Shown in pieces: positions 24,174 through 33,704 of a DNA stretch of 64,000 bases (position 1 is its first letter; every line of letters starts with the position of its first letter). This DNA comes from Bacteroidales bacterium (GTDB lineage: Bacteria; Bacteroidota; Bacteroidia; Bacteroidales; F082), in assembly GCA_017531225.1 (NCBI GenBank), contig JAFXLL010000010.1, positions 248,001-312,000 of the forward strand, read 5' to 3'. A program made the translations under genes and the position numbers. The notes beneath the pieces are model-generated. The model made no database searches. It was not told where the DNA came from and was given only the letters and a program-made list of their open reading frames with translations.

Positions 24174-27050
24174 ATGAATTGGAACGAACTTCCCGCCGAT
24201 GAGTTGCTGGAAAGGATCAAATCCAAATCCGACAGCGACCGAGAAGACATTCTTAACGACTACATTGTCGAAAACCACGATAAGCTGCAGCCTTTGAAAC
24301 TGTTGCCGTTATTGGATGCGATCGACCAAATCAAGAAATCAAATCTTGAGAAAGGAAATCTAACCGAAGAAGGCACCGAGAATTGCCTCAACGACCGAGT
24401 ATTCCTTTCATTATGGATGGCGAAAATCTATTTGAACGAATTGTTCGATGTGAATCGCTCCCGCGAATTGGTCGACGAAGCAAAGGACCTGATCCAACGC
24501 TACGAAGGCAAATACGTCAAGGAAATGCGCGACACTAATGAACAAACACTTATGGAACTCAGCGAAAAACTCAAACAGATCAGCAAAGAGGTGGCCAGCG
24601 ATAAAGAAGGCCAGATGCCGAAACCTTTTGAAGACTATCTGAACCTGCTCGAAAAGAAGCGGGTCTTCAAGGAGCAAGTCAACGAAAACATCGGGCATAC
24701 CCGCCGCTATGGCTATCTGTTCACCGGCAACAGCGGCACCGGAAAGCGCTCAGCCGCCAAACAGTTGTTCAACGTCTTGAAAGCCATCGAGAGCGAAACC
24801 CAGATTTGGGTTGAGATACCGGCCATACAGATGTTCGACCCCAGTTCGGGATTCTCCCCCATCGGCAACACCATCGAGGAGAACCGACACAGTCTTATCT
24901 ACATCAGCGGCGCTGAAGACCTGGGCATGAAAGGCTTGCTGTCGCAGACAGGCATCGAGATTTTAGCCAACAAGCTAAAGACCGAACCCACCGTCACCGT
25001 AGTCCTTTCGGGTCCTCGCGACGAGATGATCCAGCTGATCAACTCCTGCCAAGCAGCCAAAGAGATCTTCATCAACAAGTTCCATTTCGAGGACTTCGAT
25101 CCCAAGACCTTGACTGACATCGCGGTCAACTATGCGCAAGAGCACGGCTATCGTTTCAGTGAAGATGCCCAGCATGAGTTGTTCAACTATTTCAGCTATG
25201 AGCACAAGATGCGCGGAAACGACTTTGGAAACATCCATCTGGCTCACCGCACCATCGACGACAAGGTGCTTCCTTCGCTTATCCAGCGCGTGGTAAACGG
25301 CCAAGCCGTTCAGGAAGACAAGGAAGCGGCCATTACCATCACCAGCGACGACATCCCAAAGATACGCCACCGCGACCCAAAGAAAGCCATCGAACGACTC
25401 GAATCACTCGTGGGTCTGGAGAATATCAAGCAAAGCATCATGGCACACGCCAGCTTGGTGAACCTGAATAGGCGACGCATGGAGTTAGGCTTGTTTAACC
25501 ACATGCCACCGATGCACATGGTCTTCACAGGCAACCCCGGCACCGGCAAGACTACCGTGGCTGAACTCATCGGCGAGATCTACTACGGCATGGGAGTGCT
25601 GTCGTCAGGCCACCTGGTAGAGGTAGACCGTTCCAAGCTGGTAGGCCAGTTCCTCGGCGACACCGAGAAGAACACCCTCAACGCCATCAAGAGCGCTGCA
25701 GGAGGCGTGCTCTTCATCGACGAGGCCTACAACCTGTTCACCAACGACCCTGACCGCCGAGACTTCGGGCACCGCGTCATCGAAACCCTGCTCACCTACC
25801 TGAGCATGGAGCAAACCAACATGATCGTCGTCCTGGCCGGCTACACCGTCGAGATGGAGCACCTGCTGCAATCGAATCCCGGACTGAAATCACGTTTCTC
25901 CTACCTGTTCCACTTCAACGACTATACGCCTGAACAGCTGATGAAAATCGGCGGCTTCGTCATGAAGAAGGAGCAATACAAGATCACGCCCGAAGCCGAG
26001 AAGAAGCTGACACAATATGTCATCAACGCCTATAACAACAAGGACGAGCATTTCGGCAACGGACGTTTCATCACCCGACTGCTGACCACCAAGATCATAC
26101 CTTCGGTCAGCGACCGTCTCTACAAGATGCCTGCTGAAAGCGTCACGGCACAAGACTTAGTCACCATTACCGAGGCCGACATCCCGGAAGTGGAAGATCG
26201 CATGAAGATGCGAACTTGGGACAGCGCCATCATCGACGATGCCCTGGAACAGCTGGACGAACTCGCCGGACTGGAAAACGTGAAGAAAGCGCTGCGCGAC
26301 TACGTGGTGATGCTGCACGCCAGCTTCGTCAACAAGACCCCGATGGCAGGCAACTACATGACATGGAACTTCTTAGGCAATACAGGTTCGGGTAAGAGCA
26401 CCGTGGCTGAGATCCTTTGCCGTATCATGCAAGGCGCCAGCCTGCTGCCTACCAACCATTTCTGCACGTTGAATATCGAAGAGTTTGCCAACGCCAACAA
26501 CCCGATGGCCATCGTGGAGAAAGCCCTGCTGAAAGCCACCGACGGAATGCTTTTCCTTGACCTCGACTCACCCAACTACAGCAACTATAACACGGATTTC
26601 CTGCAGTTCTGGATCGACAACAAACGCAAGGAGCTAAACATGAACATCGCCGTCGTCATTGCCCGCACCAACGACAACCGCGATGCCGTAGTGCGCAACC
26701 TGATGCAACATGGCGTGGTGCCTTCAAACCACATCCTTGTGTTCGAAGACTTCCAGCCTGCCGAGCTGAAGGAGATTTTCAGCTATCTGCTGAAGAAGCA
26801 ATTCAACCTGGACATCGAACCCGAAGCCAAGGATGTCATCGACAGATGCATCGACCAGATCTACAAAAACCGTCAGAACTATCCGGTCAACGCCCGCACC
26901 ATCCAGCTACTGGCCAGCACTGTGGCTCAGATTGCCCAACTACGCATCTTCAACAGCAACGACACATCGAGCAACCTCGTCGTCAAAGCCGATACCGACC
27001 AACTGGAATGGAGCGAGAGTTCCATGCTTTACCGCCGCATAGGATATTAA
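24174..27050 (+). CDS. Large AAA+ protein with three CbxX/SpoVK-type modules
   Basis: A 958-residue cytoplasmic protein. After a helical N-terminus (1-165) come three AAA+ modules. Module 1 has a P-loop with GNSGTGKRS near 185 but no good Walker B (LIYISGAEDL), so it is probably inactive. Module 2 has GNPGTGKTT near 453 and GGVLFIDEAYNLF near 510, and is fully conserved. Module 3 has GNTGSGKST near 735 and a weakened Walker B, DGMLFLDLDSPNY. CbxX/CfxQ proteins remodel protein complexes (CbbX activates Rubisco); here no such target exists. It resembles the AAA+ protein at 61255-63732 in module order and spacing but lacks the zinc ribbon. A MATE gene starts 3 bp later. Confidence 0.85.
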   Translation: MNWNELPADELLERIKSKSDSDREDILNDYIVENHDKLQPLKLLPLLDAIDQIKKSNLEKGNLTEEGTENCLNDRVFLSLWMAKIYLNELFDVNRSRELVDEAKDLIQRYEGKYVKEMRDTNEQTLMELSEKLKQISKEVASDKEGQMPKPFEDYLNLLEKKRVFKEQVNENIGHTRRYGYLFTGNSGTGKRSAAKQLFNVLKAIESETQIWVEIPAIQMFDPSSGFSPIGNTIEENRHSLIYISGAEDLGMKGLLSQTGIEILANKLKTEPTVTVVLSGPRDEMIQLINSCQAAKEIFINKFHFEDFDPKTLTDIAVNYAQEHGYRFSEDAQHELFNYFSYEHKMRGNDFGNIHLAHRTIDDKVLPSLIQRVVNGQAVQEDKEAAITITSDDIPKIRHRDPKKAIERLESLVGLENIKQSIMAHASLVNLNRRRMELGLFNHMPPMHMVFTGNPGTGKTTVAELIGEIYYGMGVLSSGHLVEVDRSKLVGQFLGDTEKNTLNAIKSAAGGVLFIDEAYNLFTNDPDRRDFGHRVIETLLTYLSMEQTNMIVVLAGYTVEMEHLLQSNPGLKSRFSYLFHFNDYTPEQLMKIGGFVMKKEQYKITPEAEKKLTQYVINAYNNKDEHFGNGRFITRLLTTKIIPSVSDRLYKMPAESVTAQDLVTITEADIPEVEDRMKMRTWDSAIIDDALEQLDELAGLENVKKALRDYVVMLHASFVNKTPMAGNYMTWNFLGNTGSGKSTVAEILCRIMQGASLLPTNHFCTLNIEEFANANNPMAIVEKALLKATDGMLFLDLDSPNYSNYNTDFLQFWIDNKRKELNMNIAVVIARTNDNRDAVVRNLMQHGVVPSNHILVFEDFQPAELKEIFSYLLKKQFNLDIEPEAKDVIDRCIDQIYKNRQNYPVNARTIQLLASTVAQIAQLRIFNSNDTSSNLVVKADTDQLEWSESSMLYRRIGY

Positions 27051-27053
27051 GCC

Positions 27054-28382
27054 ATGATGAAGACTTCTATTACCAACCGTGAAATCTGGCGTATCGCCTA
27101 CCCCATCATGTTGGGGAACCTAGCGCAAACCATCATCACGTTTACCGATACGGCTTTTTTAGGGCATCTTGGCACCATCGAGCTAAGCGCTTCCATGATG
27201 GCAGGGTTGTTCTACTTCGTGTTCACCACCCTGGCCATGGGTTTCGCCATCGGCATTCAGATTTTCATCGCACGACGTTTTGGCGAGGGTGACTTCAAAA
27301 AGATCGGCGTGGTCTTCGAGCACGGAGCCTTGTTTGTGTTGGTACTGGGAGTCTGTCTATTCTGCCTGCTGCATTTCTTTAGCGGCGGCCTCATGCATAT
27401 CATCATCGATTCGGAAAAGATTTATGCCGCTTCGATGCAATACTTGAAATTTAGGCACTTCGGCATCATCTTCGTGGTGTTCAACTACCTGTTCCGTTCA
27501 TTTTACGTGGGTATTAGCAACACCAAAGTCATCACCTATTCCACCATCCTCATGGCGGTAGTCAACATTTTCTTCGATTGGTGCTTGATCTTCGGCCACT
27601 GCAATCTCCCACAGATGGGCATCGGTGGTGCCGCCTTGGCATCCCTGCTGGCTGAAATCGCTGCCTTCTGTTTCTTCTGGATCTATACTTTCATTACCGT
27701 TCCCCACGAGGAGTACGGCATGTTCCGCTGGCATAAGCTCCAGCCCCAGCTGATGGGCAACCTCCTGAAGGTGGCCTTCCCTTGTATGATGCAGAAACTC
27801 TTCTCCTTCGGGGCCTGGTTTGCTTTCTTCATCCTCATCGAGAAGATGGGCGAGACAGCCATCGGCGTCTCTTCGGTGGTGAGAAGCACCTATATGATTC
27901 TCATCATCCCGTGCTTCGCCTTTGCGGCAACGGCCAACACCCTGACCAGCCGCATCATCGGCGAGGGCAAGAGCGATGAGGTGATGGCCATGCTCTGGAA
28001 AGTCGTCAAGAACGGCGCGCTCTGTTCCTTAGTGTTAGCCGTCATCACTTCCATCATCCCCCAGCTGATCTTGCAGATCTACACTGACGACCTTGCCTTG
28101 GCAGCGGCTGCTGTGCCTTCCGTATATGTCATTGCGGTAGCGACCGTCTTGGGTGCTGTCGGCATGGTCTATTTCGAAGCCGTCTCTGGGACAGGTAACA
28201 CTTCGGCAGCCATGGCCTTGGAGTTTGGGGTGCTCATCGTGTATGTGTTTTACGTCTATCTGATGACCAAAACATCGACCATCGCCGCCGTTTGGACCGC
28301 CGAATGCTTCTATAACACCGTCATGGGCCTCATTGCCTTCTTCTACATCTGGAAGGCCGACTGGAGAAAAAAAGTGATTTAA
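27054..28382 (+). CDS. MATE-family efflux transporter
   Basis: A 442-residue inner-membrane protein with about twelve hydrophobic segments in two similar halves. The start (MMKTSITNREIWRIAYPIML, then NLAQTIITFTDTAFLGHLG) is typical of the MATE/MatE family, which exports drugs or metabolites in exchange for Na+ or H+. ATG at 27054 or the next codon would serve. It is tightly linked to the AAA+ gene (3 bp gap) and converges with hemW, overlapping its 3' end by 4 bp. Substrate unknown. Confidence 0.92.
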   Translation: MMKTSITNREIWRIAYPIMLGNLAQTIITFTDTAFLGHLGTIELSASMMAGLFYFVFTTLAMGFAIGIQIFIARRFGEGDFKKIGVVFEHGALFVLVLGVCLFCLLHFFSGGLMHIIIDSEKIYAASMQYLKFRHFGIIFVVFNYLFRSFYVGISNTKVITYSTILMAVVNIFFDWCLIFGHCNLPQMGIGGAALASLLAEIAAFCFFWIYTFITVPHEEYGMFRWHKLQPQLMGNLLKVAFPCMMQKLFSFGAWFAFFILIEKMGETAIGVSSVVRSTYMILIIPCFAFAATANTLTSRIIGEGKSDEVMAMLWKVVKNGALCSLVLAVITSIIPQLILQIYTDDLALAAAAVPSVYVIAVATVLGAVGMVYFEAVSGTGNTSAAMALEFGVLIVYVFYVYLMTKTSTIAAVWTAECFYNTVMGLIAFFYIWKADWRKKVI

Positions 28383-29479
28383 TAGAAAAGCGCTTCCGCC
28401 ACGCCGTCGGCAAAAAGCATCTGCTCATCGTTGAGATAAAGGAATTCACGCGTCCGAGATAGGCGGCCTTCGGCAATCAGCGGCTCTGCCTGACGTTCGC
28501 AATAATCCGAAAAACGTTCACCCATCTCGCGTTTCATGTATTTCAAGTCGATGCCCCATAGGGTGCGTAGACGGAGCATGACATATTCGTCATAGATTTG
28601 TTCAGGGCTCAACGCTTCCCTTTCTGATTCGCCATACCTTTCCAAAGAGGCCACATTCCACTGGCGTGAGGTGCCATCAAACGAATGGGCAGAAGGTCCA
28701 AAACCGGCGTATGGGATGCAGAACCAATAGCTTGAATTATGTCTGGAATGTTTCCTAGGCTTACAAAAATTGGAAATTTCGTAATGGAGATAGCCGTTTT
28801 CAGCGGCACGACGGCACAGCACCTCATAGTCGCGCACGGCATCTTCCTCGTTGATTGGGAGCACCTTCCCCATCTCGATCTGTTTGGTCAGGATGGAATT
28901 GGGTTCCAAAGTCAGGGCGTATGCTGAAAGATGCGGGATCTCCAGCTCAAAAAAGAGGTCGAGGTTTCGGCTCCATTGATCGGCATTGGAGGTGGGCAAG
29001 CCATAGATCAAGTCGATGCTGATGTTGTCAAATCCGGCATCTTTGGCCAACTGAATGCATTGGCGGGCATGGCCTGCATCGTGACGGCGGCTCAGATAGC
29101 GTAAGTCGTCGTCAAAAAAGCTCTGGATACCGATGCTAAGCCTATTGATGCCTATGGCTCTCAGGCCTTGTAGATACTCCATCGAGAGCGTGTCGGGGTT
29201 AGCCTCAAGCGTAATTTCTGCGTTGGCTTCCACGCTATAGTATTCTTGGATCAAGCCCAGCAGGTTTTCGATTTCTTTCACCTTTAATATAGAAGGTGTG
29301 CCACCGCCAAAGTAGATCGTTTCGACCGCCTCACCGTGAAGGTAATCCTTACGGGAGACCATCTCCTGCTTCAGGGCTTCCAAAAACTCGGCTTTGCGCT
29401 TTTGCGAAGGGATGGAGTAAAACCCACAGTAGGCGCATTTGGAATTACAAAAGGGAATATGGATGTAGATACCCGCCAT
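28379..29479 (-). CDS. hemW: Radical SAM protein HemW (heme chaperone)
   Basis: A 366-residue radical SAM protein. MAGIYIHIPFCNSKCAYCGF carries the C-x3-C-x2-C cluster motif at the start, followed by ETIYFGGGTPSIL and a C-terminal HemN-type domain. It is close in length to HemW. HemW-type proteins bind heme and hand it to respiratory proteins; they are often misnamed coproporphyrinogen oxidase, and lack of the HemN N-terminal extension speaks against that. Last gene in its direction, overlapping the MATE gene by 4 bp. Confidence 0.92.
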   Translation of the reverse strand: MAGIYIHIPFCNSKCAYCGFYSIPSQKRKAEFLEALKQEMVSRKDYLHGEAVETIYFGGGTPSILKVKEIENLLGLIQEYYSVEANAEITLEANPDTLSMEYLQGLRAIGINRLSIGIQSFFDDDLRYLSRRHDAGHARQCIQLAKDAGFDNISIDLIYGLPTSNADQWSRNLDLFFELEIPHLSAYALTLEPNSILTKQIEMGKVLPINEEDAVRDYEVLCRRAAENGYLHYEISNFCKPRKHSRHNSSYWFCIPYAGFGPSAHSFDGTSRQWNVASLERYGESEREALSPEQIYDEYVMLRLRTLWGIDLKYMKREMGERFSDYCERQAEPLIAEGRLSRTREFLYLNDEQMLFADGVAEALFY

Positions 29480-29482
29480 AAC

Positions 29483-29511
29483 AAAAAAAAGCCCCGCGAG
29501 GCGGGGCTTTT
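29483..29511 (-). terminator. Terminator after the aquaporin gene
   Basis: GCCCCGC (29491-29497) pairs with GCGGGGC (29501-29507) across GAG; on the minus strand the stem is followed by T8. It separates the aquaporin from hemW. Confidence 0.88.
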
Positions 29512-29525
29512 CTAAGTCTCAAAAA

Positions 29526-30245
29526 TTACTTTTCACATTTCTTGCAGCAGCAGCCGCCGAGGCATTTGTAGCAAAGGCCAGCGAGGCAAGCGCCAACGAG
29601 AGGAGCCACGATGAACAGCCACAGTTGAGGCATAGCCAGCGGGTTCTCTGAGAAGAGGGCAACGCCGAGTGAACGAGCAGGGTTCACAGAGGTGTTGGTC
29701 AACGGGATGCTGATGAGGTGGATGAGCACCAGGGTGAGACCGATGGCCAGACCACCGAACTTACCGTTCTCATGACGGCTGTCGGTAACGCCAAGGATCA
29801 CCATCAAGAACACGAAGGTCAACAGAGCTTCAACGAGGAAGGCACCACCGCAGTTGGTCTGCAGATAACCGCCTGCCACATCGGCAGCGCTGAAGAAGTC
29901 ACCGTAACCATTGGCAGCAAATGTACCAAGAGTCATACCTGCTGACTTAGCGATCACCATCAGCAGCAAACCGGCGATAATACCACCGATGAACTGAGCT
30001 GCCCAATAGCAAAGCATCTCTTTCAAGGTCATACGACCATTGACGAATACACCAAAGCTGACGGCGGGGTTCAGGTGAGCACCCGAGATGTGACCGATGC
30101 CATAAGCCATGGCAACTACGGTAAGACCGAAGGCGATAGCCACGCCAAGGAAACCGACATGTCCGAAGATTGCGGTACCGCAACCACCGAAAACCAGAAC
30201 AAATGTGCCGAACAATTCAGCAAAGAACTTGTTACAAATCTTCAT
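29526..30245 (-). CDS. aqpZ: Aquaporin (MIP family) with a Cys-rich tail
   Basis: A 239-residue inner-membrane channel with six membrane segments and both NPA boxes, SGAHLNPAVSFGV near 60 and NTSVNPARSLGVALF near 185. Conserved Arg after the second NPA and the overall fit to AqpZ suggest a water channel rather than a glycerol facilitator. The C-terminal tail is odd: YKCLGGCCCKKCEK has five cysteines in the last twelve residues, which could bind a metal or report redox state. Own promoter at 30288 and own terminator. Confidence 0.93.
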   Translation of the reverse strand: MKICNKFFAELFGTFVLVFGGCGTAIFGHVGFLGVAIAFGLTVVAMAYGIGHISGAHLNPAVSFGVFVNGRMTLKEMLCYWAAQFIGGIIAGLLLMVIAKSAGMTLGTFAANGYGDFFSAADVAGGYLQTNCGGAFLVEALLTFVFLMVILGVTDSRHENGKFGGLAIGLTLVLIHLISIPLTNTSVNPARSLGVALFSENPLAMPQLWLFIVAPLVGACLAGLCYKCLGGCCCKKCEK

Positions 30246-30287
30246 GATACTATAATTTTAATGGTTGTTTAAATAGTTATCAAAGCG

Positions 30288-30295
30288 CAAACGTA
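30288..30295 (-). promoter_or_regulatory. -7 promoter box for the aquaporin gene
   Basis: The minus strand reads TACGTTTG, 42 bp before the start codon. Confidence 0.55.
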
Positions 30296-30379
30296 CAAAA
30301 TAAAATGGAATAATCCTCATTCAAACCCGATTTTTTCCATTTCGTCCATGACATACAATATTCAGAACACTGTTTTTGT

Positions 30380-30387
30380 TAATTTTG
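30380..30387 (+). promoter_or_regulatory. -7 promoter box 4 nt before the TolC-like gene
   Basis: TAATTTTG is followed by four bases and ATG, predicting a leaderless transcript for the exporter operon. Confidence 0.55.
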
Positions 30388-30391
30388 TGAT

Positions 30392-31687
30392 ATGAAAAAA
30401 ATAATCCTATTCACATTAACCATGATGCTTTCCTGCACCCTGATGGCACAGGAAAGCGCTGCCTACCAGTTCACCTTTGAGGACTGCATCCGTTTCGCCT
30501 TTGCCAACAGCTACGAGCGGAAGTCCATGCAACTGACAGGAAAATCGCTCGAAGCCACCTACGAGCAATCGAAACTGCAACGCCTGCCCAACCTCAGCGC
30601 CTCTTTTGGACAGAACATCTCCAACAACGAAAACGGTTGGTCCTCGTCAGGCAATGTGGGCGTTGGCACTTCTGTCACCATCTATCAAGGCGGACAGATC
30701 AACAACACCATCGAGCAAAACCGACTCAACCTTGAGCGCAACGAGGTCCAGATGGAACGGTACGACAACCAGACCATAGCGCAGATCCTCCAGAGTTTCC
30801 TCACCATCCTCGGCAACCAAGAGCGGCTGAAATACCTGCTCGACGTGCTGAAAACCAGCGGTGAGCAACTGCGCCAAGGCCAAAGCAAGTATCAAGTCGG
30901 ATTGATCCTTGAAAGCGACTACCTGCTGCTGGAGGCACAGTATTACAGCGATTCGAACAACGTGGTCGACACCCGCATCAACATCGAGAACAACCTGCTC
31001 GACCTCAAGGTGTTGCTCTCCATGGATCCCACCGATCAGCTGGAGATCATCTCCCCAGACACCGACAATCTCGATGAATTGAAGGCTTCGCTGCCCAGCG
31101 AGGAAGAAGCCCTAAGCCTGGCCATGGCATACATGCCCGACATCCGCATGGGTGACTACGACATCAAGATCGCCGAAAAAAGCGTGTCAATGGCCAAGGG
31201 CAACTATCTTCCCTCCATCTCCGCCAACGCCAACATCGGCATGGGAGTGTTCTCGTTCGACGGCACAGGTATGAAACAGTGGTGCAGCAAACCGACTGAA
31301 TCGGCTGGCATCTCGGTGAACATCCCTATTTTCAACCGTGGCGCCACCAAAGCCAATGTCAAGAAGAGTCAAATCGCCTTGGAACAATCCCGACTCGACT
31401 ATGAGCAGACCCAACTTGCGGTACGTCAAACCGTGGTTCAAGCCTATCGCGACGTCATCTCGGCCTACAACGCCTTCAAGGTGTCAGAAGTCAAGGAGAA
31501 TGCCTACAACAAGAGTTTCGATGCATACAACATACAGTACCGCTACGGCAAGATCACCACGGTGGAGCTGCTGCAACAGCAAAACAACTACCTCAACGCA
31601 TTGAACTCCTACCTCCAAAACAAATACAGCCTATTGATGAAGCGGAAAATCCTCGACATCTACATGGGCAAATCCATCAGTCTATAA
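30392..31687 (+). CDS. TolC-family outer membrane channel of a MacAB-type exporter
   Basis: A 431-residue outer membrane efflux protein with signal peptide MKKIILFTLTMMLSCTLMAQ and two OEP repeats made of long helices (about 30-230 and 245-425; e.g. VKKSQIALEQSRLDYEQTQL). It forms the trimeric channel through the outer membrane for the pump encoded downstream. First gene of a four-gene operon; the adaptor starts 12 bp later. Confidence 0.92.
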   Translation: MKKIILFTLTMMLSCTLMAQESAAYQFTFEDCIRFAFANSYERKSMQLTGKSLEATYEQSKLQRLPNLSASFGQNISNNENGWSSSGNVGVGTSVTIYQGGQINNTIEQNRLNLERNEVQMERYDNQTIAQILQSFLTILGNQERLKYLLDVLKTSGEQLRQGQSKYQVGLILESDYLLLEAQYYSDSNNVVDTRINIENNLLDLKVLLSMDPTDQLEIISPDTDNLDELKASLPSEEEALSLAMAYMPDIRMGDYDIKIAEKSVSMAKGNYLPSISANANIGMGVFSFDGTGMKQWCSKPTESAGISVNIPIFNRGATKANVKKSQIALEQSRLDYEQTQLAVRQTVVQAYRDVISAYNAFKVSEVKENAYNKSFDAYNIQYRYGKITTVELLQQQNNYLNALNSYLQNKYSLLMKRKILDIYMGKSISL

Positions 31688-31699
31688 TCTTATTGCCAT

Positions 31700-32926
31700 A
31701 TGAAGAAAAAGAAAGTCAAATGGTTTGTCATCTTGGGAATAGTGGCCCTCATCGCCATTATTTGCATGGCAAAAGCCACTAAATCCTCCAAAAAAGAGCT
31801 GGTGATCCGCACCCATGTGGTGAGTGAATACACCGTGGAGAACACCGTTACAGCAACGGGTACCATCGAGCCGGTAGAGACCGTCGATGTAGGTACTCAA
31901 GTATCCGGAAAAGTGGAAAAGATATACGTCGATTTCAACGACGTGGTGAAAAAAGGCCAACTGATGGCTGAATTGGATAAGCTGACACTCAACCAAAACG
32001 TCAGCAGGGCTAAGGCCAGCCTCACTTCAGCTGAAAGTCAACTGAACTATGCCAAGCTTTCCTACGAGCGCACCAAACAGCTCTATGAATCCAACGCTGC
32101 CACACTTGCCTCGTATCAAGAAGCACAGAACACCTACACCCAAGCTCAGATGAGCCAGAAGAACGCCCAAGCCGCCTACGACCAGGCTTTGGTTGACCTC
32201 AGCTATGCCGAGATTTATTCGCCCATCGACGGTGTGGTGCTCGACCGTGCCGTGGAAGTGGGCCAAACCGTGGCCGCCTCATTCAGCACCCCCACCCTCT
32301 TCACCTTGGCTAACGACCTCACCAAGATGCAAGTGGAAGCCGCTGTAGACGAGGCCGACATCGGGCAGGTGAAGATCGGTCAAAGAGTGACCTTCACCGT
32401 GGACGCCTACACCTACGAGACCTTCGAGGGCACCGTGAATCAGATCCGCATGAAAGCCACCACCACGAGCAACGTGGTGAAATACACCGTCATCATCAGC
32501 GCACCGAACCCAGATCTAAAGCTCTTCCCAGGCATGACCGCCAACGTTACCATCATCACTGAAGAAGCTACTGGTTTGGCTGTTCCCGCCGAGGCTCTGA
32601 ATTTCACTCCTGATGAGCAGGTGCTGCGTAACCTCCAGAAGCCTGAGATGCCCAAAGACGGCCAGCGTCCACCCATGGGCGAAGCTCCACAGATGGGCAC
32701 CGAACCAAACGCACATAACATGGTATGGATCCAAAAAAATGGCAACATCTTGCCTCGTCCTGTTAAGGTGGGCATGAGCGACGTGGCTTATAAAATCATC
32801 GAGGAAGGCCTGCAGGCAGGCGACTCCGTGGTGCTCTCAGCCCAATATGTAGTCAAGGAAAAGCAAGTGAAGAAAGGCGAGAATCCATTCATGCCTGGTC
32901 CTCCCAGAAGAAATAAAAAGAAATGA
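31700..32926 (+). CDS. macA: MacA-like periplasmic adaptor (HlyD/RND-MFP family)
   Basis: A 408-residue adaptor anchored by one N-terminal membrane helix (KWFVILGIVALIAIICMA). It has the lipoyl-like part TGTIEPVETVDVGTQVSG, a helical hairpin (about 85-160), a second lipoyl half SPIDGVVLDRAVEVGQTV, and a beta-barrel domain. It links the ABC pump to the outer membrane channel. The end is proline and lysine rich. The stop overlaps the start of the ATPase gene (ATGA). Confidence 0.92.
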   Translation: MKKKKVKWFVILGIVALIAIICMAKATKSSKKELVIRTHVVSEYTVENTVTATGTIEPVETVDVGTQVSGKVEKIYVDFNDVVKKGQLMAELDKLTLNQNVSRAKASLTSAESQLNYAKLSYERTKQLYESNAATLASYQEAQNTYTQAQMSQKNAQAAYDQALVDLSYAEIYSPIDGVVLDRAVEVGQTVAASFSTPTLFTLANDLTKMQVEAAVDEADIGQVKIGQRVTFTVDAYTYETFEGTVNQIRMKATTTSNVVKYTVIISAPNPDLKLFPGMTANVTIITEEATGLAVPAEALNFTPDEQVLRNLQKPEMPKDGQRPPMGEAPQMGTEPNAHNMVWIQKNGNILPRPVKVGMSDVAYKIIEEGLQAGDSVVLSAQYVVKEKQVKKGENPFMPGPPRRNKKK

Positions 32927-33672
32927 GCAAACAGACATCCATTATCAAAGTTGAAGGTTTGAGACGCACCTTCATTGTGGGCAGCGAGGAAGTCCACGCC
33001 CTCAAAGGCGTGTCGTTCGAGATCCACCAAGGCGAGTTCGTGAGCATCATGGGCTCTTCGGGCAGTGGCAAGTCCACCTTGCTCAACATCCTCGGCTGCC
33101 TCGACCAACCCACTTCGGGAGAATACCTTATCGACGGCATCTCCGTGAGGGAGCGTTCCAAAAACGAGCTCTCCGACATCCGCAACCGCAAGATCGGCTT
33201 CGTGTTCCAGTCGTACAACCTGCTGCCCCGCACCTCCGCCTTGGAAAACGTGGAGCTGCCTTTGGTCTACAACCCCGACATCTCGCACCGTGAGCGTCAC
33301 GAGCGGGCCCAGCATGCCTTGGAGTTGGTAGGTTTGAAGGACCGCATGGACCACATGCCCAACCAGCTCTCCGGCGGTCAGCAACAGCGTGTGGCCATCG
33401 CCCGCGCCTTGGTCAATGACCCCGTCATCGTGCTCGCCGACGAGGCCACCGGTAACCTCGACACCCGTACTTCGTACGAGATCATGAGTCTGTTCCAGGA
33501 CCTCCATGAGCATGGCAAGACCATCGCTTTCGTCACCCATGAATCTGACATCGCCGTGTTCACCAGCCGTACCATCTTCTTGCGCGACGGACACATCCTC
33601 CGCGACGAGTCAGTAGCTACCAAATCAGCTGCCGAAGCCCTAAAAGCCCTTCCCGTTGACAAAGATTATTAA
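32923..33672 (+). CDS. MacB-type ABC transporter ATPase
   Basis: A 249-residue ATPase of the LolD/MacB group: Walker A GSSGSGKSTLLN near 44, the Q-loop in GFVFQSYNLLP, signature NQLSGGQQQRVAIARAL near 145, Walker B VIVLADEATGNLD and H-loop VTHES. It drives the permease encoded next. In many bacteria MacB carries both parts on one chain; here they are separate. Confidence 0.95.
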   Translation: MSKQTSIIKVEGLRRTFIVGSEEVHALKGVSFEIHQGEFVSIMGSSGSGKSTLLNILGCLDQPTSGEYLIDGISVRERSKNELSDIRNRKIGFVFQSYNLLPRTSALENVELPLVYNPDISHRERHERAQHALELVGLKDRMDHMPNQLSGGQQQRVAIARALVNDPVIVLADEATGNLDTRTSYEIMSLFQDLHEHGKTIAFVTHESDIAVFTSRTIFLRDGHILRDESVATKSAAEALKALPVDKDY

Positions 33673-33704
33673 CTTTTATCTATTATCTCTTAACTCTTAT
33701 CTCC
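33673..33704. repeat. Degenerate purine/pyrimidine spacer repeat
   Basis: The gap between the ATPase and permease genes is made of units like ttatctatt, atctcttaact, cttatctcc. Its reverse complement (gagataagag, ttaagagataa, tagataaaag) resembles the gldE-gldD spacer at 3806-3842. Confidence 0.5.

Noticed and set aside
24174-27050. Rubisco activase CbbX
   Set aside because: The AAA modules are of CbxX type, but no Rubisco or Calvin-cycle genes are present and the chain has three modules; the name would mislead.
28379-29479. Coproporphyrinogen III dehydrogenase HemN
   Set aside because: Length and N-terminus fit HemW, which lacks the HemN N-terminal extension.
32788-33594. Minus-strand open frame of 268 codons
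   Set aside because: It is antisense to the MacB-type ATPase with all ABC motifs intact.
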